From positions 310,001-374,000 of the forward strand of contig JBDOQK010000032.1 of assembly GCA_040437565.1 (NCBI GenBank): a stretch of DNA of 64,000 nt. Reading direction: 5' to 3'. Every line of letters starts with the position of its first letter. Positions within the stretch are counted from its first letter, which is position 1. This document shows, one piece after another, positions 35,473-44,203 of this stretch. A program made the translations under genes and the position numbers. Below the pieces are notes generated by a model that made no database searches, was not told the origin of the DNA, and was given only the letters and a program-made list of their open reading frames with translations. The DNA is from Albugo candida. Lineage: Eukaryota; Oomycota; Peronosporomycetes; Albuginales.

Positions 35473-37824
35473 TCAGAAGGTCCAAAGCTTGACGCAATGA
35501 TCGGCACCACTTGTGACAAATGACGGCATGTGAGAATTCCACTGAACCTGAAGGACTTTTCCAGTATGTTGACGGAACGACGCAACAGGAGTCAGTAGAG
35601 GTGTCGTCTTAGAAGTGCTGAATAAGCAGACAGTCTCATCGAAAGAGCCGCTAACCAGCCAATTTCCATCCAGGCTCCAGGAAATACATCGACATTCGTC
35701 TCGGTGGTGTAAAACACTCTGAAGCGCTCGACGTGCCATCCGGAGATCCCACAGACAGATGGACCCGTCTTGATGAGCAGAAGCGAGTATCTGGCTTGCT
35801 TGAGGGTTGGATGAAAGTGCATATGCAACCGATCGAGTTGAGGCTACAAGTTGAGTGCATTTAGAAGTTCGAAAGTCCCAATTTCGAATTGTTTTGTCCA
35901 TTGACGCAGTCAGAAAATGAGTCGATATAGCACTTTGACTGCAAGTACTCTGACGATTGGGAGATGGGAATTGCATCGCGACAATCTCTCCAACGTGACC
36001 ATCAAATCGCTGGAAGCAAGCTTGAGGCTTACACTCAAAATTCCAGCATCGAATGACAAAGTCTCGAGAAGCTGTACTGCACAAAAGATGTGGCCGGGCA
36101 AATGCGAGACAACGCACTTTCCCTTGATGTCCGCTGATTTGTATGTCATCTTGTTTTTGGAGATTCACGAGTCGAATGGGAGAATCCACTGACCCTGAAG
36201 CGATCCACAAGTCGCTTGCGAAATGATTATACGCTACGGAGTAAATTGGCAAACTGTGATGTCGGTACTTTTCGAGAATGACGGGAAGTAATGGGAGAAC
36301 TTTTTTCTCTTCATAATCACCAAAACGAGATAATGGGATTGTTGCGAGGTCAAATATGCGCAGAGTTCGAGCATTCGTACCGATCATAGCTTCAGCACGC
36401 GCTGTACTAATATCCATAGCCCGGACAGCATGAGCTTCTTTAACTTGGGCGACTACGTGAGCTTGTACAATCTCATCGATACCCAGCCGATCGTACGTCA
36501 AAGTGAGCGGCTCTTGATCTCGTATGGGGTTCGTAGCAGTCTCGGCTTTATTTGGCGATTGTGAGCAGGTATTTGACTCATCATGTTGCGTGTTCCCTTC
36601 TATCAATGCGGCATTAAAGTCACACTGTGTAGCGATGTTGTTGTATCCTGAGTAAGAATTTCGTGGGCTCATCTGTGTTGCGGTTTCGTACGTCGCAATT
36701 GTCACGTCGACTGGATGCTCGTCTACCCAGCTCGTTTGCATGCTTTCGTCGCAGGTGTCGATCACAGGCTCGAGATCGGTTTGTAAGATCACATCTGATG
36801 AGAAATTCTCAGTTTGACAGGTAGCAGTATGCACTTTCACCATCGACGTTTGTATCGCCGCGTCAACGCTTTCCAAACTCCATGGCACCGTCTGAATTGA
36901 CGTATCAGCTGTTCCAACCATCGGTACGTCGTCGATGTTCTCATTCATTGTGTCCACGTCGTCCCATCGGCTATCAAATTGTATCGACATGACGAGTGGA
37001 TGATGCTTTAAGGGTTTTGCGAAAGAATTCCAAGCCTGTGAATGTGTCAGTGACGTAGAGGTCGAATGTGGCTGACGAGGATCCAACACGTTCGTGTAAG
37101 GTGGTTCCTGTGTGGCCTTCATCGCCAATGATAAGGAATTTATAGGAGCAATTCGAAGCGATTTCGAGGCTGCGACGCGTGATGCTTTGTCATTGCTTCC
37201 ACGATGCTCAAGCGCTTCATCCACTAAACAGGCTAATTCAAGCTTCGACATCATTTTATAGACATACTCAGCATCAGAAGGAGTGATTTCAGGTCGGAAC
37301 AGCGCCACTAAACGTTCATAGCAGCTAAGTCGTCTTTTATAAGGCGAGTACGCCGAGGAGTAACGAGCATTTGCATATGAATTCTGTGTCGAGTATTCAT
37401 CTATTGGACCAGCGCATTCCACGTATTGCAGTGGCCCTTCATCGTTAAGTCCTTCCCGAGCGCGAAGCACGTCGAAGCTTTTCCTCTCACACATCGGTTG
37501 GTCCTCTTCAAAATCCTTTGTTGCATTCAGTGCGTGGATGTATTCCATGCGCTTTTCATTGTCCACCATTCTGCTTGCAAATTCGATTTCTTGTCCTGAT
37601 AGACTTCCTCTCAGACACTGTACGAATTCCAAAGCGACGTCGTATTTTCCAGCCAAGACAGAGTCCCGAAGCATGGTCATCTCATGGGAGACTCCACACA
37701 TCCAGAAGGGATCAACGCCCGATTCTTCCATCAATACAGAAGCAGATCTAGAAAATCCATACGCACGCAGGAAATTAATAATGTAGAATAGAATTTCATC
37801 AGTATCAAAATTATAAATGCACAT
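35473..37824 (-). CDS. LisH-CTLH-WD40 protein, WDR47-like, with QT-motif array
   Basis: A single exon of 783 residues. Residues about 8-95 form LisH plus CTLH helices (EILFYIINFLRAYGFSRSAS, then VLAGKYDVALEFVQCL), used for dimerisation. Residues about 500-783 form a seven-blade WD40 propeller with repeats ending CWNF, NWDF, LWDL and LWTF. This layout resembles WDR47, a microtubule-linked protein, but orthology is not proven. Between them (about 305-405) are seven evenly spaced motifs: SIQTV, AIQTS, TCQTE, ILQTD, SMQTS, ATQMS and ATQCD. They resemble dynein light chain LC8 recognition sites. The gene converges on SAP30-PHD with 76 bp between stops. Confidence 0.82.
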   Translation of the reverse strand: MCIYNFDTDEILFYIINFLRAYGFSRSASVLMEESGVDPFWMCGVSHEMTMLRDSVLAGKYDVALEFVQCLRGSLSGQEIEFASRMVDNEKRMEYIHALNATKDFEEDQPMCERKSFDVLRAREGLNDEGPLQYVECAGPIDEYSTQNSYANARYSSAYSPYKRRLSCYERLVALFRPEITPSDAEYVYKMMSKLELACLVDEALEHRGSNDKASRVAASKSLRIAPINSLSLAMKATQEPPYTNVLDPRQPHSTSTSLTHSQAWNSFAKPLKHHPLVMSIQFDSRWDDVDTMNENIDDVPMVGTADTSIQTVPWSLESVDAAIQTSMVKVHTATCQTENFSSDVILQTDLEPVIDTCDESMQTSWVDEHPVDVTIATYETATQMSPRNSYSGYNNIATQCDFNAALIEGNTQHDESNTCSQSPNKAETATNPIRDQEPLTLTYDRLGIDEIVQAHVVAQVKEAHAVRAMDISTARAEAMIGTNARTLRIFDLATIPLSRFGDYEEKKVLPLLPVILEKYRHHSLPIYSVAYNHFASDLWIASGSVDSPIRLVNLQKQDDIQISGHQGKVRCLAFARPHLLCSTASRDFVIRCWNFECKPQACFQRFDGHVGEIVAMQFPSPNRQSTCSQSAISTHFLTASMDKTIRNWDFRTSKCTQLVASTRSVAYALSSNPQASQILASAHQDGSICLWDLRMARRALQSVLHHRDECRCISWSLDGNWLVSGSFDETVCLFSTSKTTPLLTPVASFRQHTGKVLQVQWNSHMPSFVTSGADHCVKLWTF

Positions 37825-37894
37825 GAGTTGGGTCTCATCGAGAATAAAATTCGATTAAAATAGCTTTTTTTATGGCAATATACCACACACTCTA

Positions 37895-39559
37895 TCAACA
37901 TTCGTATACTTTGATGGTTGCCGTAACAACACTCCTGCAAATTGGACACTCGGGATGGTTCGACGTAAGCATTATATCCAAGCATTCCATACAAGCTGCA
38001 ATGTGTCCACAAGGGATACAAGCGGCAGTCTTTTTGGCGGCCATACAAATCACACACTCCTTCATAGAGCGGCTAGAAGTCGGACTCGAACGATAAAAAG
38101 TCGGTTTCGATACTTCATCGAATTTCTCATCGCATTCCAATGCAGGGGCTGATGGTTGTGCCGAGGCCTCACACCACTCTTGGTCCCACAAACGCATCCA
38201 CAAATCGCGCTCCTCTGATGACGTAGCTGCGAAAATCAATTCAAGGCGGGAAAGCGGACGATACTTGTGCCTTGAAAACTCGCTGTTGATGGGTTGTATC
38301 TCTACAGGATATATCGATTGAAACATATACTGCTTATCCATAAAAGTAGTTGCCATTGTATTCATAAAAACAGCTCCTCGCGAAAGACTTCNNNNNNNNN
38401 NNNNNNNNNNNNNNNNNNNNNNNNNNNNNNNNNNNNNNNNNNNNNNNNNNNNNNNNNNNNNNNNNNNNNNNNNNNNNNNNNNNNNNNNNNNACGATAAAA
38501 AGTCGGTTTCGATACTTCATCGAATTTCTCATCGCATTCCAATGCAGGGGCTGATGGTTGTGCCGAGGCCTCACACCACTCTTGGTCCCACAAACGCATC
38601 CACAAATCGCGCTCCTCTGATGACGTAGCTGCGAAAATCAATTCAAGGCGGGAAAGCGGACGATACTTGTGCCTTGAAAACTCGCTGTTGATGGGTTGTA
38701 TCTCTACAGGATATATCGATTGAAACATATACTGCTTATCCATAAAAGTAGTTGCCATTGTATTCATAAAAACAGCTCCTCGCGAAAGACTTCCGTTTTC
38801 GTCGAAAATGCGTTCAGGGACAGTGATCGATGAGTAACAATACGTGACAGAACGAAGACCGCGACGTATTATCGAGTTGGCAATAGGAGACGAATCCTTT
38901 GGAGACCGGTAGAATGCCATTTCAAACTCGTGGTCGGATGTATCGCAAGCTATTGCCACACACCATCGTTTTCGCCATATTGAATGCAGTTTTCTCGATT
39001 TGACATACATCCAGCCCGAATGTAAGCAAAGCTTCACAGTCAAATACTGAGCGACAGCCTCACGTCGATGAAGTCGAGCAATGTCGATTGGTAAATGTCC
39101 ATCCCGATTGAGTGCAAACAAATTTCCATTGGCTTTACAGAGCAACTCGATGCACGCAATACTGTCGGCGTCAGCTGCATAATGCATTGCTGTATTTCCT
39201 TGAAAGAAGCCATCCACAAGATTTACATCCGCGCCAAACTCGATCAATACTCGCACGGCCTCTGAATCTCCCAATTTACAGGCATGCATAAGCAAGGTCA
39301 TTTTTCTCCGGCCATGATGACGGTTTAAAAGCTGTGGGACGGATGCAAACATCGCTCGTACGGAACAAAATAAGTCCATGATAGGGATACAATTGGAGCC
39401 GGATTCAACCATTTTCCCACTGCGGTATGCGTGCAAGTGCTCACGTAATTTCTCAGTCTGACATTGTTTGACGCTCTTCCATAAAGATCTTTCCAGACGT
39501 GACAAGTTAGTGAACATCGCTAAGAGAATTGGATTGTGAGTGTACGATGGTAATGGCAA
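37895..39559 (-). CDS. Ankyrin-PH-RING protein, probable E3 ubiquitin ligase
   Basis: One exon interrupted by N gap 38392-38491. Using 39559-38492 then 38089-37895 gives 420 residues in frame. Residues about 85-180 are ankyrin repeats (TLLMHACKLGDSEAVRVLIE, then GADVNLVDG, NTAMHYAADADSIACIELL). Residues about 180-330 look like a PH domain beginning SGWMYVKSRKLHSIWRKRWC and ending in a helix with RDLWMRLWDQEW. The C-terminus is a C3HC4 RING: CVICMAAKKTAACIPCGH, then CMECL and CPICR. The order suggests membrane-lipid or substrate recruitment plus ubiquitin transfer. The start at the upstream Met (39559) or at MFTNLSR is open. It lies 70 bp upstream of the WDR47-like start on the same strand. 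Confidence 0.85.
   Translation of the reverse strand: MPLPSYTHNPILLAMFTNLSRLERSLWKSVKQCQTEKLREHLHAYRSGKMVESGSNCIPIMDLFCSVRAMFASVPQLLNRHHGRRKMTLLMHACKLGDSEAVRVLIEFGADVNLVDGFFQGNTAMHYAADADSIACIELLCKANGNLFALNRDGHLPIDIARLHRREAVAQYLTVKLCLHSGWMYVKSRKLHSIWRKRWCVAIACDTSDHEFEMAFYRSPKDSSPIANSIIRRGLRSVTYCYSSITVPERIFDENGSLSRGAVFMNTMATTFMDKQYMFQSIYPVEIQPINSEFSRHKYRPLSRLELIFAATSSEERDLWMRLWDQEWCEASAQPSAPALECDEKFDEVSKPTFYRXXXXXXXXXXXXXXXXXXXXXXXXXXXXXXXXXXSLSRGAVFMNTMATTFMDKQYMFQSIYPVEIQPINSEFSRHKYRPLSRLELIFAATSSEERDLWMRLWDQEWCEASAQPSAPALECDEKFDEVSKPTFYRSSPTSSRSMKECVICMAAKKTAACIPCGHIAACMECLDIMLTSNHPECPICRSVVTATIKVYEC
38090..38793. repeat. Assembly overlap: 302-bp copy around N gap 38392-38491
   Basis: 38090-38391 equals 38492-38793 at offset 402. 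It duplicates the end of the PH domain in the uncorrected frame, making a false 554-residue protein. Confidence 0.93.
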
Positions 39560-39702
39560 CAGGAACAGTTCATTTGGAGATGGATTGATGCGATATGACC
39601 TGACACTTTTTGACAGGGGCGTTTAGGCAGTCCATCGCTTTGTAGTCAATGATCCTCTTCAACCCAAAGCTTGGACTTTGAGATAGAGCTTGGTACCATC
39701 TC

Positions 39703-41526
39703 TCAAGTTTTGGTATCTGAACTCCAATCAGTTGCGAATTGCAATCGTGGTAGGGCTTTCATGCAGGAGGTATCTAATCCACTTACATCTCCACGTTTCT
39801 GAATAAAAGAAGTCACAATCGCGTCACGACAAGGGGCTTCTTCCACTGAACATATGCTCTCTCCACAACAATGTGCTCCATAATCGAATTCAATAAGTGC
39901 ACGTCCACGACCACCTCTCAATTTCTTTTCGTAGAGATACTTAGCAAAATAAAACGGAGTTTGGAAGTCTAATTGGCCACCCAATAGTAGTGCGCTGGTC
40001 GTATCGGGTAGAATGATATCCTTGTGGAAATAAACGTCGAGTGGATAGGAGAATGACGGAGGAGGCTTAAATGTTGTAAAGTTCTTCAGCTGATCTCTGA
40101 TTCGAGGATCTTCACAAACTTTGTCTTGCGCGCCGGTAAAGATACAAAAGTTGATCAGATCATATTCGAATGGAGCGGAGAACGGTCCATCCCGATACGA
40201 TTGAAGAAGTTCCTGATACGATGGAGACGGACGGTCCCATCTTTCGGAAGTCACAATGACACTATACAGCAGTGTATTATCGTCTCGTATTTGATCAACA
40301 GTTGAATTCTCATTTGGTGAACGCCAAAGGTTCAGGTAGTGCTGGAATTCGTTCAACTCGTTGACGTCACAGTCTGTTTGCAGCAGGTACTTTAGGACCA
40401 GTGGAATATGCTTCCGATACGATGGATGAGCGACCTTATCGAACACGAATTGTCGTATGGATTCTGAGGCTTTTTCGTTGTTGTAATATTGCATCAGCTT
40501 CGTCAAACAAGAACTTCGGGAGCCAGCATCCTTGTCCACATAATGATACATGCGTAGCAATTCTTGTACAGCTGTTTTTGTAGAGCCAATCTTCAATGGA
40601 CATGTACTGTCTTCTACACAATCTTGTAAAAATCGACGTGTGGGTTCTTGAATGGCGCTGTTCCAATTCGAATCGGCGCTGTTGATGGGATCGTAGCGAT
40701 CGGTCGGTACATCGATTCCCTCTAAAATATATCCGGTCACGTACTTGGGTTCAAGTTGAATTAGACGCTGTATCAGAAATGTACCGTAGCTGTAGCCGTA
40801 CACAAACACATTGACATGAAACGGAGCATCAAGTTCTACAGTGTGTTCTAAAATGACTTTAAGATCCATCGCCGCGTTCGTCACACTGAATATCTCCGCA
40901 TGATGCTGATACTGGTAGTTTAGATCTTTGAGACAGTCGCCCATGTCTTCAAATAATATACTGTTTCCGCCAGAACTACCTTTCTGCAGCGCTTGTGCGG
41001 CCCTACATGTTAGATAATGGCTTTTTCCAGTTCCTCGATGGTCCAATGTGTAAACAGTGACGAATTTCTTCAGCATTTGAGACATACTGACCATTCTTCT
41101 TTCTACTATGATTGAACAAAAGTTGGTCTCAACACGTAATTAGACAGTTCTGGGTGGATTACATGTTGCAGAAGATAGCCCGGGTCCCCCTTGCACGAGC
41201 CATAATAAAGTGCTCGTATTTGAACTGTTTCTCTTCGCACGAATACGTTTGACAAATATCTCGATACTTTGCTTTTCCACCGTGCCACCATGGCCACACA
41301 ATCCTTCGTGACATAACGGCACAGCTACTTTTGCGCACTCAAAGTGAGTCGATACGCTTTGTGCATGTGCTCTTCCATTGGATGTGCTACTGGTACGTTC
41401 ACATGGATACCATTCATTCATTCTCAATGCGCGTGGAGACACGCAGAAAACGCTACAGACGAGAGCATTCAACAGCGTTCGAAAAGCCATCATTCGTGCG
41501 CTCGGATCTTTCACGGTCAGCCGCAT
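39703..41526 (-). CDS. Secreted serine peptidase, family S33 (alpha/beta hydrolase)
   Basis: Exons 41526-41163 and 41105-39703 (56-bp intron) give 588 residues. A hydrophobic leader follows Met12 (MMAFRTLLNALVCSVFCV), suggesting secretion; this Met may be the true start. The oxyanion motif LVQGGPGLSSAT is completed across the junction by LERRMVSM. TLDHRGTGKSHYL follows, and the nucleophile elbow YGYSYGTF is near residue 225. The acid is in LGGQLDFQTPF and the histidine in DYGAHC. This is the tripeptidyl-aminopeptidase / prolyl-iminopeptidase-like group. Cysteines are frequent, fitting an extracellular protein. Substrate is unknown. The first exon lies 42 bp from the divergent HAUS3 start. Confidence 0.87.
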
Positions 41527-41568
41527 TTAGCTTAAGTACACACCTAGCCCATAGGTACGCTTTTCATC

Positions 41569-43616
41569 ATGGGTAAATGCTTCGGAGATGGACTCGCGGC
41601 TCTCTTTGATGAAATGGGGTACACAGACGATATTGAATGCACCAGTATAAGCGGTGAAGACTTGGATATACTGTATGGGCTTCCATCGATACGAATTCAA
41701 GCTTTTTTGGACTGGTTTCAGTCCTGTCTATCTCCATCCCATTCCTTGCGGCGTGCGTTGAGTGCGGCTGATTACAAATTTTATAAAAGGCAAATGAAAG
41801 AGCATGGAGAGACATGGATAATTGATGGAGAGGAATTGATGCGCGAGGAAATGATTTGTGCTCATGAGGACCGTGAGGATCAAGGTTTAGCGCTTGAAGC
41901 ATTCAATTCGAAGAATAACATGTTAGAAAAACAGATATCGGCATTGGAGACCAAGATAAGTACCGTGCTAGCTCGGAATACAAGACTAGAGCGCTGTGTT
42001 GAGAATGAAAGCAACTTAATCGCAAATTTACAGTCGCATCACGAAAACATAACGCAGCAGTCTCTCTCAGTTACGTCAACAGATGGAAGTCTCCAAGCCC
42101 AACAACTTTGTGGCATTATCGAGGATCAAATTGAGCAATATGTAACCATGCTGCGCCCCTCACCACCTTCTGAGGATCACAAATCATATGAATCACCCAT
42201 CAACCCTCAAGAACAGCCACAATCGATAAATAAAGCTTCCATACAAACTGAATATATCCCTTCGCTCATCCATCAACTTCCTTTGCAGAAACTCCTGTCT
42301 CTAGAAGCTATCAAAATGGAAAGCCTAATGAGACAGCTTCGATCTATGCAGGTAACATCGCGAAATGCCTCCGATCAAACTCAACAAACATCGCCGATGG
42401 ACACTGAAAAGTTTCCGAAATGGCTTCTGGAAGTAGATCCGGCAGAGTTGTTCGAACAAGAACATCATGTGGCAGTATACAACCAGTGAGCGACACTCTT
42501 TCTCTTTTACTATCAATCTCGCTGAAATTGGGCATGTTAGATGTAGCATCGAGTTGGCTCGACTAGAAACCGCTATGGCAGTCAGCAAAGAAGACCAATT
42601 TCGAGCGCAGATCGAGTTACTTACGAATAAAGCGTACCTAGAGGAACTAAGCACACACTCTTATCGCAAAATGCAACTGAAGCTGTTGGATCCTCAGAAA
42701 GTCAAGTAAGAAAGGTCGATTTCTATCGAGTTGGTCAGCTTATATTTGCATCTGTAGCCATCGAATTCAGAGCGCAGAAGCTCACGTACAAGATGCTCGA
42801 GACAAAATAGCCCAACTCATCACAGAATTGATCCCAAAGCGCTGTAGAGAAGTCTCCACACTCAAATGCTCTTCTGTTGTTTTGGAAACGTACCGACATC
42901 GCATGCACCGACAACAAAACCGTCTCCAAGAATTTGATTCTATCTTATCCTCTTACGAAAAGCAACACGATCGACTCGACTTGCTTCAATGTGTGCTCAC
43001 AGCCGAAAACAACGATTTACAAGCATTCCATACGTCTTTAAAGGAGATTTTCGTCGAGTTGGATCATTGCTGTCAATGCATTCAGGATCGACTTACGGTC
43101 GCTTCAATTACACAGACACCAGACGAGCAGATGCCCAGCAATTCTGAGCATGCCCCATTCCTACAGAATTTTCGACAGGTCCTTGAAGGTAATGTGTATG
43201 GCTTCGAAGAAAACTCATCTCAGCAAATCGAACGAAGCAAATCATTCATGGTGGAAGAGCTCTTCCGTTTGAGTAAAATACAACAGACGAATGCAACGAG
43301 TCTGGCTCAGAGTTGGACACGCACGCTCGACGAATGGCAGCGCCTCACAACCATAAAACAAGATATCTATCAAATGTTGCGCACGGAAATGTATGGCGAT
43401 TCTCATTCCTGGACTCCACAATTGCTAGCACATCATACTCACAATGCATTACAACGCGCTACGGAGGCAATCGAAGTTTTGGAGAAAACACTTTCCAATG
43501 TCACCCGACACTATGAATCTGAAAAACGTAAAAAAGAGTGTCGGAACGGGGAAGATCACGACAAATTGATAAAGCTTCAGGGCCAACTAGAGCTCCTTGA
43601 CTCCAGAAAGGAATGA
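41569..43616 (+). CDS. HAUS3: Augmin complex subunit HAUS3
   Basis: Augmin recruits gamma-tubulin to spindle microtubules for branching. Exons 41569-42485, 42541-42705 and 42758-43616 (introns 55 and 52 bp) give 646 residues. The N-terminal block matches HAUS3: an FxxxLxxMGY start, SGEDLDILYGLPS, FLDWFQSCL, LSAADYKFYK and IDGEELMREE. The rest is predominantly coiled coil, as expected, with the ELARLETA region equivalent to the conserved middle. A KASIQTEYIP segment near residue 225 contains one QT motif. Identification rests mainly on the N-terminal hundred residues and length (human about 600). Confidence 0.8.
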
Positions 43617-44203
43617 GTGTAGTACATTCACACTACATCCACTCAGTTGTGCCATTGCATTATTGCTTCAATATATGGGCATCACCGGTATCGCCGCCAA
43701 CACTGTTCCTATCCGAACGTGACGACGGCTATCACACCTCTGCTGCACCGGTGACGACATCTATCCCACTTACAGCCCCCCCACTCTCCGTTACGGTGTA
43801 AAGTACTATCTCGTTGGGTTCCCTCCAAATGACAAAGCGCACCACCAAAGTTTTTGGTTCCAAAGCCGACATTTACGTGTTATGCATCTTCTTTGAGCTT
43901 TCATCGAGACCTTAATTTCATTCACAAATACAAATGCTCACCGCCATGACGTCTCGCTTCTCAACATACCAAAAACAAGCTAAGCTCAGTACTGCAAATC
44001 CCTATAAAATGAGAAAGAATGACCTGCTTTTTCTTATACAGCGGATCCTTTGACACCCGACGATGCAACGAAAGCGATATAGAAGATGACAAGCGACGCA
44101 GCGTAGTAACATCGACAGAACATTCTGACAAGCCTCAATTAATAAGACAACGTCACGCATAACAAAAAAAACCTCGCTCCTAAACCAGCGGCTCGCACGT
44201 CCA
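43617..44203. other. Intergenic; possible tiny spliced frame 43934-44074
   Basis: No firm gene. A possible mini-gene starts at ATG 43934, splices out a 53-bp GTACTG...ACAG intron, and would encode about 31 residues (MLTAMTSRFSTYQKQAKL then TDPLTPDDATKAI). Its length and lack of relatives leave it unproven. Confidence 0.25.
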
